A DNA stretch of 64,000 bases. Source: Fennellomyces sp. T-0311 (Eukaryota > Mucoromycota > Mucoromycetes > Mucorales > Lichtheimiaceae). Below are positions 49,124-59,118 of this stretch, one piece after another. How positions within the stretch are numbered: the stretch's first letter is position 1; the number at the start of each line of letters is the position of its first letter. The DNA is taken from positions 496,001 to 560,000 of the forward strand of contig JALLLT010000017.1 in NCBI GenBank assembly GCA_025266875.1, read 5' to 3'. A program made the translations under genes and the position numbers. The notes under the pieces were generated by a model. The model saw nothing but the letters and a program-made list of their open reading frames with translations, had not been told where the DNA came from and did not search any database.

Positions 49124-50357
49124 TTAATAGTAGCCATCGTCATCAGATGACAGGTCATAGCCGTACTCTAGATGCAGATGCCCTTCAGTCTCTCTCTCTG
49201 TCATGCCTGCACAGACTTACGGTCTTCAAAGTCCCCGTCGCTCTCCTCGTCAGGGTAATCATTCTGATAGTAGTCTTCGGCTAATTTACAAGCAGGACTT
49301 GCTCAAACTTCTTTCTTACCAATTGACTTTACAACTTACCATTGGAATCCTCGTCTCCGTAATCACCGGGCTCACTGTCGCTATCGTCGTTCATGTACTG
49401 GGTCTCGTCATCGAACCACACCCTATTCCCGTCTCCATTCAGCCTTTCCGCCGTTCTCTTGCCCCCGCCCTCTCTCTCTCTCTTTCCGATCCACCACTTA
49501 CAGCGAGCCAACGCTGACACCATGAATTTCCCCCCCTTGCGTGTCATCGCGATAGTAAACGTCATAAACATAATCATCCTCCTCGTCCATGACTCTTTCG
49601 TTCACTGTTCTCTTTGCATGAGTACGCCACAAAAAAAAAACTGGCCGGAACCCCATCCCACTTGCTTACACGTCAGGTATTCCTTGACCATGGGTATAAA
49701 GTTGCACATGATATCGTCTTTTTCGCCCTCGTCATCCGAATCGGCAAACAAGTTGGCCTTGGACGTTGTGGCGTCATCGCGGACGGCCTCATACATCTGC
49801 AACAGCTCATCGGCGGCACTTTGAACGACGGGCGGCTGATCACCGCGTCGCTGGTCCCGGTTTTGACTGATCACTCGGTAACGGGCTTGTCGGGCTGTCC
49901 TGTGTTTCTGCTGGACTAATCGATCCTTTCGCTCTTCGACCGTTTCCGGGGTACGTGGCCGGGACCCAGGTTGCACCCGCCGAGTGATCCGATCTTTGAG
50001 CTTTTGCGCTTCTGCAACACTCTTGAAACTGTTTTCCTCCACCGTCTCGGCCAGTCGAAAGATGGTCGGTAACGCAGTGGCAGACACTGCTTGCCTATTT
50101 TTTAGTTTCCCATGCTGCTCGCACTTCAACTCCCCCAAACCTTTCAACGAAGAATCCTTTTTTAAACTGTCCTTTCGTAATCGCTTATAATCTTCATTTT
50201 TCGTTTGGAGAACTAAGGTTTTTTTTACGTCAGCTTTTTTTAAATCATCGTCAAAATAGAGTCAGCTTCTTCATTTACGTAAAGCTTCGAGTGGCTCTTC
50301 TGTTCGCTTGCGCTTTATTCTCAAAAGGGTTAGTTTGCCGGAAGGTGGTGTTTCCAT
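49124..50357 (-). CDS. IWR1: RNA polymerase II nuclear import factor Iwr1 (SLC7A6OS-like)
   Basis: Directs assembled RNA polymerase II into the nucleus with importin-alpha. Six exons (minus): 50357-50279, 50212-49670, 49604-49502, 49422-49340, 49280-49221 and 49167-49124, 303 aa. The N-terminus (LTLLRIKRKRTEEPLEAL) is the near-invariant Iwr1 start with its basic nuclear-localisation cluster. The middle has FRLAETVEE, and the C-terminal half has the diagnostic acidic block DDYVYDVYYRD, WFDDETQYMNDDSDSE, DEDSNAEDYYQNDYPDEESD, split by three introns. The end reads YGYDLSSDDDGYY. Phases of all junctions are consistent. It is tail-to-tail with PAB1. Confidence 0.93.
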
Positions 50358-51945
50358 GCTGAAGGATTGGAAAGAGATCGATCACCCGCGAAGTAAGCGA
50401 GATCGAACAAAAAAAAATGCGTCGGACTTTGGATTATCCACGCGTATCCTCTCTGTTCAACTGTATTTATGCAGCTTTCCATCTGTTCGCCTTCCTGTCT
50501 TGCATTTAACATTTTATTGGATTTCAGCCGTGCTGCAAGTCATTGCTCCCTGCGATATATATAGCTTCCTGACTGGAAGGCCGTACTTGTCTGTCTTTCT
50601 CGAACACACACTCTAAAATGCAAGTGCACTATGCATCTTCCACAGCCGCACAACGAACGGTGTCGGTATTTTTTATATAATCCGTCTCATTGAACGATGC
50701 ATAGATTCCTTCGAATGAGTTTCTGCGTACCTGACACTACCAAGTCACAGAATATGTTCAAGTGTTTGATGGTCGCGTGTCCCTATTTGGTCTAATACCT
50801 CTGTACGCGGGCATTGACTGGATCATTCGTTTCCAAGGATACAAAAGACTGCATTGCGCTCGCGTTCATACACCTGCAATATCCTAGTGCTCCATATGTT
50901 CTTCTACACACTTTCAAGAAAGCAACTGATATTGTGCTTTTTTAAATATGTACGAGACACAACGATGTAAGACTGACGTTACATACTTACGCTGCTCATG
51001 GACAAGTGCTATTTGTCCTTGAGCTAAACATTAACGCAAACTTTGATTACATTACGTTCTTGCAAAGTATGCCATGCCCAGCACGCAATATGTACTGGTT
51101 AAAGTTTGCTTTATAATCCGCAGGTACTTGCATGGATACTAATGCCTTGTACGTCCGTCGCAATAATCAAATTGTGTCATACATACTTGAGGAAAGACTC
51201 TCGTTCGACTTTTTCCAATTTACTCGTCATGAAATCGTCCGCATCAAAGTTTCATCATTAGAAGACTATGAGAAACCGCCTTGTGCGTGTATATTATCGG
51301 CTCATGCGTCTCGGGATACATAATATCGCGCTATCTTCACCTTGTCGATATTAGCCGTTGTACAACGAACTAAAGTTTTAATTTTTTTTCAAGAGTCAGA
51401 CTGAGCATCCATGTATCTTTGGCCTCGGTTTATTTCGTTGCCGATCTTAATGAGCAAATATCAGCAAAGTAAACATCATGGATCCTATTTACCGTAAATA
51501 AGTCTCCCGATGAGCATTTCCCGAACTCGTGTTATGTTATTACACAACGCCCTGCAGTGGCTTGTGACACGTTACGAAGAGAGAAAAAGTATCACAGCGC
51601 ACTTGCGGCCATGTAGGAATAAATTTCAGTTTCAATATTATTCAGGTGTATTGGATACTGGCCACTGTCGAACGTGGAATATAATGGAACATGGTTACTC
51701 AAGGACCCTGTTGGTGGTCACCTCATTTTCATTGGCGGGTATTATTAGCTGGCTGTTGTCTCTGTTATGGCACAAACCATTGTCTCAAATGCCTATCAAG
51801 AAAAAAATAGACGACAGTGAACAGCGGATTACTTACAAGAAGAGGGTAAAGGAGGGATACTAGCACGGTATGAAGGCGAATGTTATACAGAAAACACTCT
51901 TTTGTCGATCCTTAATAGCTTGGAGTTTAATCTCTGGATTCCGAA
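50358..51945. other. Intergenic of 1.6 kb, no gene seen
   Basis: AT-rich sequence upstream of both IWR1 (left) and the Kelch gene (right). Open frames at 51132-51323 and 51510-51863 lack recognisable motifs; the second contains one hydrophobic stretch (LVVTSFSLAGIISWLLSLL) but no supporting context. Confidence 0.5.
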
Positions 51946-53955
51946 ATGAGCATTGAGTCTGAAATCCGCGTAGTGTGTAATATAAAATACAAAAAAAAAC
52001 TCCCCGAGTTAGTCAATTGGAGGATTCCGGATTACTGCATGTCACAGTTTACTTCGTCAAGCACGTCGTCTGGTTCGAATCACGTTACTATAAGTACGCG
52101 TTTTGGTCATGGAGATGTGAACTCTAGTACCATCTCTGCGAGCTCTGTAATCAACCGTGATGATGACAGGTATTATCAAACACACAACCCCTTTACAAAG
52201 ATAAAAAAGCACCTGTCTAACGAAGAGCTCTATCGAGTTAATAGTAGTACTGTCTCTGAGTTACCGGAATCACCTACGTTACCGCCAGAAATGAGTCGTG
52301 GAGAAGACTTTACCGACATTGGGCAGTTACCTAAAAGTCCAATACGTACCAAACCAACAGATTTGCAGCCGCTACCAGCGACATCTACATTTCAGCAACA
52401 GCTAACCTCTCCTTCAGGCAAGTGGATATATTCGAGAGTGAGGGGAAGGGGCGGAAAGCGTGGCTAAATAGTGAGGGCAATATAGCATCGTTCACTTCTA
52501 CGACACAGCCTATGGAACGTGCCCGCTCTGCACAATCGGCTCCTTCTTCCCGAGCGAGCCATAATAGCGCCAACAATAAACACGTTCGACAAGTAGCATC
52601 TCACAATACCTTGCAACCGCGCCGCTCCAAGCGCTCAGCAGCGATTCCTGATCATATGGCAGCTGCTCTGGAATTAAGCGCTTCACCCAATGTGCCCCCT
52701 GCACCGGCTGCAGGCATGTACTGGTCTCGCGCAGTAACTTATGGCCGTGGTCCATCACGCCCGTTACGCGCACATACCGTCAATTTGATTGGTGAGCAAC
52801 TGTTTGTATTTGGTGGATGCGATATCAAAACGTGCTTCAACTCATTGTACGTCCTCGATATGGGTAAGTTTTCTTTTTTCTTTATTATTCTTATTTTCTG
52901 TTCTTATCAGATAAAAAAAAGGGTGCTGAGACATGGATAGATACGATGACATGGTCGAAACCACGAACATCGGGACAGGCCCCCCCTCCCTGTCGAGCAC
53001 ATTCAAGTACCTTGGTAGAGCATGATCTTGGCTCTGGTAAACGAGCGCACTATCTGTACGTGTTTGGTGGTGGCGATGGTCCCAATTATTTCAACGATCT
53101 GTATGTGCTGCACACGGATTCACTGACATGGACGAAACCCAAATGTGAGGGTACGCCACCTTCGCCACGGCGCGCGCATACCACATGTCTATGGGGTAAT
53201 AAAATTGTCGTAGTCGGTGGTGGCGATGGTGCACGTGCTTTGTCCGACGTCCACGTACTTGATATCTCAGAACCGGGCCGTCCACGGTGGTCCCAGGTGA
53301 AAGCACTTGGTATGCCGCCCATCGCCAGAGGTTATCACACCAGCAATTTGGTCAAGGACAAGTTGATTGTATTCGGTGGCAGTGATGGACACGAATGCTT
53401 CAGTGATGTTCATATTCTGGATTTGAGTAAGTTCATTTATTATTTTTTCATTTGTATAAAGAAAAAAAAACTCAGTTTATTACCGTAGCAACGAATCGAT
53501 GGAGTCAAATCGAACTGGATAGAATCGTGCCTCGGCTTGCCCATTCAGCAACCCAAGTTGGCTCGTATGTTTTTGTAGTGGGTGGTCATGATGGTTCACG
53601 TTATTCCAATGATGTGCTGCTATTAAATTTAGGTAAGGAATCGAGTATCTCATTTACTGGATATATGAAAGTGACTGACTGGTATGTATAGTGACCATGA
53701 GCTGGGAGTCGCGTAGAATTTATGGTGGTGCGCCCAGCCCACGTGGATACCATGCTGCAGTTTTACATGATTCTCGACTGTACATCCTGGGTGGATATGA
53801 CGGCAAGACCGTCTTTGATGATGTGTATATGCTTGGTAAGGTTTTCTTTTTTTACGCGATTGCAAGGCGATTGGATAGCGTTGCTAATTCACTTTGTAGA
53901 TTTGTCTGCTTCTGCTTATTTACCACAAATCACAAACTTTGAGATAGATGTCTAG
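51946..53955 (+). CDS. Kelch-repeat beta-propeller protein
   Basis: Six exons: 51946-52417, 52486-52863, 52911-53426, 53489-53632, 53692-53835 and 53900-53955, 569 aa. The N-terminal 260 residues are Ser/Thr/Pro-rich and disordered (SELPESPTLPPEM, PLPATSTFQQQL). Six Kelch blades follow, each with the GG doublet and spaced aromatic residues: LFVFGGCDIKTCFNSLYVLD, LYVFGGGDGPNYFNDLYVL, IVVVGGGDGARALSDVHVLD, LIVFGGSDGHECFSDVHILD, VFVVGGHDGSRYSNDVLLL and LYILGGYDGKTVFDDVYML. Such proteins act as scaffolds, for example in fungal polarity (Tea1/Ral2-like), but there is no BTB or coiled coil to assign a role. A later start at 52039 is possible. The exon 1 donor is GC (AG|GCAAGT). Confidence 0.88.
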
Positions 53956-54573
53956 TTTTCCTGCCTCTCCTTTCCGTTTTATCTCACTTTCCCTCTTTTT
54001 TTTTCATTCGAAACCTTTAATACGCGCACAACTTTTTATATATATGTATATAAAGCACCCATACACGCACTAAAAGCAAAAGTGGTACCCCTACTAGCAG
54101 TAGTATTCTTTTATTATTAAAATGTACAGTTTAAAGCAATAGAGAATTTATGTAGTCTACTCAATGGCTATGAGCAGGTACTCAATAGTCACCAATTTGC
54201 GTCATATTTTGGAGCCTATGCTACGTGGAACAACCCTGGCTTCCGAAATATAATCGGCAGAATATAGCAGTTGGGAAAGGATAGAAAAGCAAACCACATC
54301 TTTTTGTAGGCAACACTGGCTGTTTGAAGCACATGGTTGCCTCTCAGACAAAGTTGTCGCATAAAGAACTCCTTTGGCAACTGCTTCCTAGCAAGTGCGT
54401 TGCCATAACAACAATGATCAGTTTCCCTTGGCAGCAAAAAGAATTGTCACTTGGTTGTCTCATCGACGGCGGCAAGTAATAACAATGAAAACGGTCTGTA
54501 TTAATGTGGCAAAAACTTTTATAAGCTCTAAATGAGAAGTGTGAAGGTTCGAAGTAGGAGAAAAATATGTACA
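53956..54573. other. Convergent 3' flanks
   Basis: About 620 bp between the Kelch and bL17m stops, containing both 3' UTRs and AT-rich runs. No gene is seen. Confidence 0.6.
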
Positions 54574-55203
54574 TTATGCGGAGGAGCGGCTGGCCATTTC
54601 TTTGCGCACCGCCTCATCCAAAGATTCTATGCTGTTCGAGAACTGAATCTTCTTGAGGTTACGTACAAGAGTTTTGGGGAGGTCAGTGTTGTTGGACAGG
54701 TCCTTGATGGATACCTGTTCTTGACCACTCTTTGAAAACAGGGTTGCCAGGGTCTTTGTCGTCAATTCACGCTTGATATCGGACGGTCCGTCAATATATT
54801 CGATCACAGCCATAGGAGCATTGTCACCGTAGCGGTTACCGATGCGTTGTATACGGGTATATCCACCCTGTCGGTTAGCAAATCGTGGGGCGAGTTCGTC
54901 AAAGAGCTTTGGCATAGTGATATCTCGGCTCTAATTACAAATTCGATTAACATTTTTTGTTTCTTTTGGCTGTCACTTTTTGTATCTCACGTTAAGGTAG
55001 CTCAACGCTTGCTTTCTGGCTTCGATATCGCCCTTTTTGCCCAGGGTTACCATTTTGTCAGCGATTGGCTTGAGTTCCTTGGCTTTGGCAATGGTTGTCT
55101 CAATGCGACCATGTTCAATGAGAGACGAGACGAGGTTGCGCAACAACGCATTGCGATGCGACGATGTTCGGTTCAATCGACGAAAATGCTTGCCGTGATG
55201 CAT
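54574..55203 (-). CDS. MRPL8: Mitochondrial large-subunit ribosomal protein bL17m
   Basis: Component of the mitoribosome large subunit. Two exons (minus): 55203-54991 and 54930-54574, 189 aa. The bacterial L17 core is clear: [20 protein letters not shown] with [38 protein letters not shown], then [20 protein letters not shown] and [15 protein letters not shown]. The C-terminal extension of about 70 residues is usual for fungal mitochondrial versions. Like several bL17m proteins it starts directly with the conserved domain and has no cleavable presequence. It is head-to-head with IBA57, with 99 bp between start codons. Confidence 0.95.
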
Positions 55204-55302
55204 ATTTTTGTTTTGACAAAGAGAGAGCGGCTGTGACGAGACTTTGAATTTCCCTTAATTGAATTCGCGAGAAAACTAAACTGAGTTTTGACCCCACCCT
55301 CC
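55204..55302. promoter_or_regulatory. Compact bidirectional promoter, bL17m / IBA57
   Basis: Only 99 bp separate the two start codons, so both leaders and core promoters share this interval. It is AT-rich in the centre with no TATA box in either direction. Confidence 0.65.
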
Positions 55303-56738
55303 ATGTTTGCACAAAAGTGTTTCCCAATCGCTCGCGTAGCGCCTTTGCAGGGTAAACGATCCTGTAATGTCCTTTAAAAAAAACAACCATTGACCTGTGG
55401 GATAGTGAGCTGTAGACGTGCATTTGGTTCGACCACACCCGTTTTCCAGGAAACCGACAATGGACACAAAGGCGATCATTTTGCACCCATTCCCGAACGC
55501 GGTCTGATTGAAATTGAAGGACCTGACACGGCCAAATTCCTTCAAGGTCTTATTACGAACCACATGCCGTTGATTGCGGCGGGTGGTGATGGATTCTATA
55601 CGGCCTTCCTGACGCCACAGGTATCGGTTTCTTAAAGCATGGAAATTGGGCTTCTGGATATTAATAAGCTTTTGCGACTTGGCATATTAGGGTCGGATGC
55701 TCCATGACGCATTTATTTACCCTGTCAACGTGGGAGTCAACTTTCCCCACCCCAAATTCCTGATTGAGCTACCATCCAGCGCCACTGCCCAAATGTTCAA
55801 GCACCTGAGACGATACATTCTGCGATCCAAGGTCAAACTACGGGACGTCTCGGAAGAGTACGGTGCCTGGAGTGTATGGGGCGATCTGGGACAGCACCAT
55901 GATGAAACGGAAGACAAGGTTCCCGCCGGCAGCTTGGTCAAGAAGAGCAAACGACTTTCGGATATCGGGTGTACTGATCCCCGAGTGCCGGGCTTTGGCT
56001 ACCGTGCCATCGTTCCACGAAATGATGGTAAAATTAAAGCGTTGTCGTACACATTTCGTGCCCTTTTGACAGCTCGTATTCTATTGTACATGCAGATATC
56101 CACACGCTGCTCAGTGCCGTGGGTGATTTCAAGGAACTTTCTTCTGACGAATATACAATTCGCCGGATACTTCATGGTATCCCGGAAGGAGTCGCAGACT
56201 TGTGGCCAGAACAATCATTGCCGCTCGAGTCTAACTTTGATTATATGAACGGAGGTTAGTAAGCGAAAGAGAGGATAAACAAAAGCTGATGGAGACATTT
56301 CAGTCGATTTCAGAAAGGGTTGTTATGTGGGCCAGGAACTTACGATTCGTACCTATCATACCGGCGTAGTCCGCAAGCGGATTTTGCCGGTACAGCTGTA
56401 CGATAAGGATGGAAGGTAGATAAACTGCTGACCATGTGATAGGCAAGCCATTGCTGAAAGTCATGCAATATAGTGTCCCAACTGCGTTGAACGTAGACCG
56501 AGGAAAGACTTATCCATCCGATGTGCAGCCACAGATGGACATTAAGGTGACCGGAGGAAAAACCAAGCGTGGCGTCGGCAAAATGTGCTCTGGCACGCAC
56601 AACATCGGATTAGCACTGATGCGGTTGGAGCAAGTTGAAAAATGTGCCAGAGGTGAGGATGTTGCATTTGAAGTACCGGAAACAAATGTGGGCGTACGGC
56701 CCTTCTTGCCTGCATGGTGGCCAGTAGATAATCAATAA
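55303..56738 (+). CDS. IBA57: Iba57/Caf17-type mitochondrial Fe-S maturation factor
   Basis: Mitochondrial folate-binding-fold protein that works with Isa1/Isa2 in 4Fe-4S cluster assembly. Exons: 55303-55351, 55406-55620, 55691-56027, 56096-56254, 56304-56389 and 56448-56738, 378 aa. An Arg/Ala-rich presequence ([15 protein letters not shown], then CRRAFGST) is present. The GcvT-like core reads [20 protein letters not shown] and [20 protein letters not shown]. The diagnostic Iba57 signature [19 protein letters not shown] is intact, followed by VRKRILP. The final junction is uncertain: a tempting donor at 56416 leaves a 27-nt intron and the wrong frame, so the donor at 56390 was chosen, which is in frame. 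It converges on the arrestin gene, stops 46 bp apart. Confidence 0.9.
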
Positions 56739-56784
56739 AGAACAACACTTTTTTTTATTTGAAATATAGAGATAAACCAAATAT

Positions 56785-58306
56785 TTACTGCACAGCCACT
56801 GTCAACCCTAAGCCAGAATGATCTGATCCCGTCGATTTGCGTCGCTCACTGGATCGTGAGGTGTCTGGGCGCGGAGATGAAGGCACCATTAAATGGCCAG
56901 AGGCATCCTGCTGCATCGCTAGATCAAACTCTGGATCGTGGATAGAGTTAGATGGGGATAGAGCTGCCGGGCTACCTGCCCAGCTACCGACGGGCGAGAA
57001 CATCGGGGCTGAGGGGCTCGGTAAGGGCGACTCGATGTTGGGGATAAATGAAGGATCCTCTGGCTGTTCGTTGTAGGTGTTAAGTGGACGATCAAGTTGT
57101 GGAGGGATGGCAAAACCGTTCGGCACTGTGGCGATCAACACTGGCAGTTGCACTGTGTTGTTAAACGGCGTTCCTGCACTGCCGCCAAAAAGATTCCACA
57201 TACTGCCACCCGCGGCTGCTGCAGCAGTCGGATCCGCACCTACAGCACCTCCTCCGCCGATCGGCATGCTAACGACAACTTCATATGATATGTCCAAGCC
57301 CGGATGCTGCGTCGATGGCACTAAGTCATCCGGCATGTGGAAACGGAACACCGACTGATGCTCCTTTGCCTCTTTCGGGATGGCCACAAAGAAGGTTTCG
57401 GTTTGGAGATTGTGGTGCTTTTGCCCATTAATCGTGCATACGAGCGAAACGTCCATGTGGCTAATCTTGCAGTCAGATTGGTTGGTCGTGATAAGCTTGA
57501 CGGTGCATAAATCGCCTGATGTTTGCCTGATTTAGTCTATCTATATTGAAAAAAAAGGGAGAAAGAGATATTGTAATATTTGCTTTACCTGGGCAATATG
57601 CAGGTTTGATTACTTCCGCTGTTACTTCAACTACTGCATTGTTGCGACGGAAAATCTGGTTTCTCTTGGCACCAGGGCGTGGCACACCATTATCCATTGG
57701 CGTACACGTGACAAACGGGAGATAAATAACAGGAACACATGCAGTTTCGATGCAGTTTGGTGCATCGTCCAATTCCAGGAATCCTTGAAGACTGTACTCG
57801 ATATGGTGACCGACATAGGTACCATGAATCGATGGAGGAAAGTTAACGAACGGTAGCTTGATTGCGAACAAGTACATATGGCTGCCATCTGGCAATTCAC
57901 AGTTTACTCCTTCTAAAAAAAAGAAAGAAAGGGGTTCAATAATTATAAGCGGAATGGCCAAGGCATGATATAGAGTGCAATTTTTTTTCTGGCTTACCAG
58001 ATCGTGCATGACCCCAAACATATGTTTCCACGCTGAAGATTGTGGTCTTACTGCTCGATTCATCGAACTGCTCACATTTGAATTCCACGCGGATATTGTG
58101 TGCATTCACGGGCTTATCAAGGTTAAGTACGACGGACCCTACGAGGCCTTATTAATAATCCTATCGGTGGATTTGCCTAAAAAAGAATTTGTACCATTCA
58201 CCACCGATCCAGGACCAAAAGCCACCACGCGGTCTTGACCACCTGGGATAACGCTGAGGTTAAAGGATTTTACGGGGCTAGCGGGAGCACTGCTGAAGAA
58301 CATCAT
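56785..58306 (-). CDS. Arrestin-domain protein (ART/alpha-arrestin-like)
   Basis: Four exons (minus): 58306-58195, 58138-57998, 57912-57589 and 57515-56785, 435 aa. The N-domain strands read FNLSVIPGGQDRVVAFGPGS, SVVLNLDKPVNAHNIRVEF and TTIFSVETYVWG, then the C-domain GTYVGHHIEYSLQGFLELDD. These follow the arrestin order in which NLDKP and YVGHHIEY are characteristic. The last 140 residues are a Ser/Pro-rich tail (SPLPSPSAPMFSPVGSWAGS, RPDTSRSSERRKSTGSDHSG), likely phosphorylated. I see no PPxY motif, unlike yeast ARTs that recruit Rsp5. It may be a sorting adaptor for plasma-membrane proteins. Two adjacent ATGs open the frame; the first is used. Confidence 0.85.
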
Positions 58307-58968
58307 GATGATGCGGGAAGAAGAAATAAAATAATAAAAAAAAAAGAGAATGCGAAAAGAGAAAAAAAAACTATGCGTTTATATGTACGAATCTGATCAT
58401 GAGCTTTAAAAGCCAAGAAATAAGGGGGTAGTTGTCATTTTTTTTTGTATATGTATATATAAGCGAACGGTCCGTTCTTCTAAATACATATGCACATTGC
58501 CGACGGCAAAAAAAAAAGAGTTCATCAGCACGTAAATACCGATTTACCTGTTGTTGTCACGCCTGCACACCGGCTTCAATATTTTTTACGTGTGCGTAAT
58601 TTTAGGCTTTGGGTAATAGAATACCAGTCAAAAGTTCCTCGGAAGCGATTTATGACACTATGGGGAAACTTCACACACTTTCACAAGCTGTCAACCAGGA
58701 AAAAAATACCCGCGGTCCTTCTTTGGTCGGGCAAATTACCGAAGCTGGGATCTAGAGTCCATACCCTTCCAATCAGTGCGATCAATGCTATTTTTGGCGG
58801 CGACTATCCTAGGTGACTCACAACTTGGGTCCGCGGAGCCGATCCCCCTGGGTTTACCCGTTGTTTCCCAGCAATTTTTTAAAGCATATAAATAGGCGGA
58901 TCGATATCTAGAATTTTTCTTCATCTTCATTAACTACTCTACAAGTCTCTCTATACATCACATCAAAA
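58307..58968. other. Intergenic with arrestin and small-gene promoters
   Basis: About 660 bp between divergent genes. It carries A runs near the arrestin start and a TATA box for the 49-aa gene; a 325-base open frame at 58490 shows no family features. Confidence 0.55.
58887..58894 (+). promoter_or_regulatory. TATA box of the 49-aa gene
   Basis: TATAAATA lies 82 bp before the ATG at 58969, with a CT/AT-rich leader similar to that of the C2-domain gene. Confidence 0.65.
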
Positions 58969-59118
58969 ATGTACAACCGTTTGGTCCGTTTCGCTGTTGC
59001 CTCCACCGCCTCCCAGATTGGCAAGAAGTTGGCTCTCTCCACCGCTGCAGGTGCCCTGGCTTACACCTATGCACAGGAATGCAAGAATGATGTGTTCTAC
59101 TACAACAAGTCCAAGTAA
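58969..59118 (+). CDS. 49-aa small protein, probably highly expressed
   Basis: Short single-exon frame of 49 aa, below many gene-caller limits. The start (MYNRLVRFAVASTASQ) is basic and amphipathic like a mitochondrial targeting helix, followed by GKKLALSTAAGALAYTYAQE with a weakly hydrophobic stretch and a hydrophilic end (CKNDVFYYNKSK). The codons are strongly C-biased (CTC, GCC, ACC, AAG), matching the two other TATA-box genes here and unlike surrounding AT-rich sequence; this and the promoter are the main support. Size and composition suggest a small inner-membrane subunit (as in respiratory or ATP-synthase complexes), but I do not recognise the family. Confidence 0.72.
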   Translation: MYNRLVRFAVASTASQIGKKLALSTAAGALAYTYAQECKNDVFYYNKSK

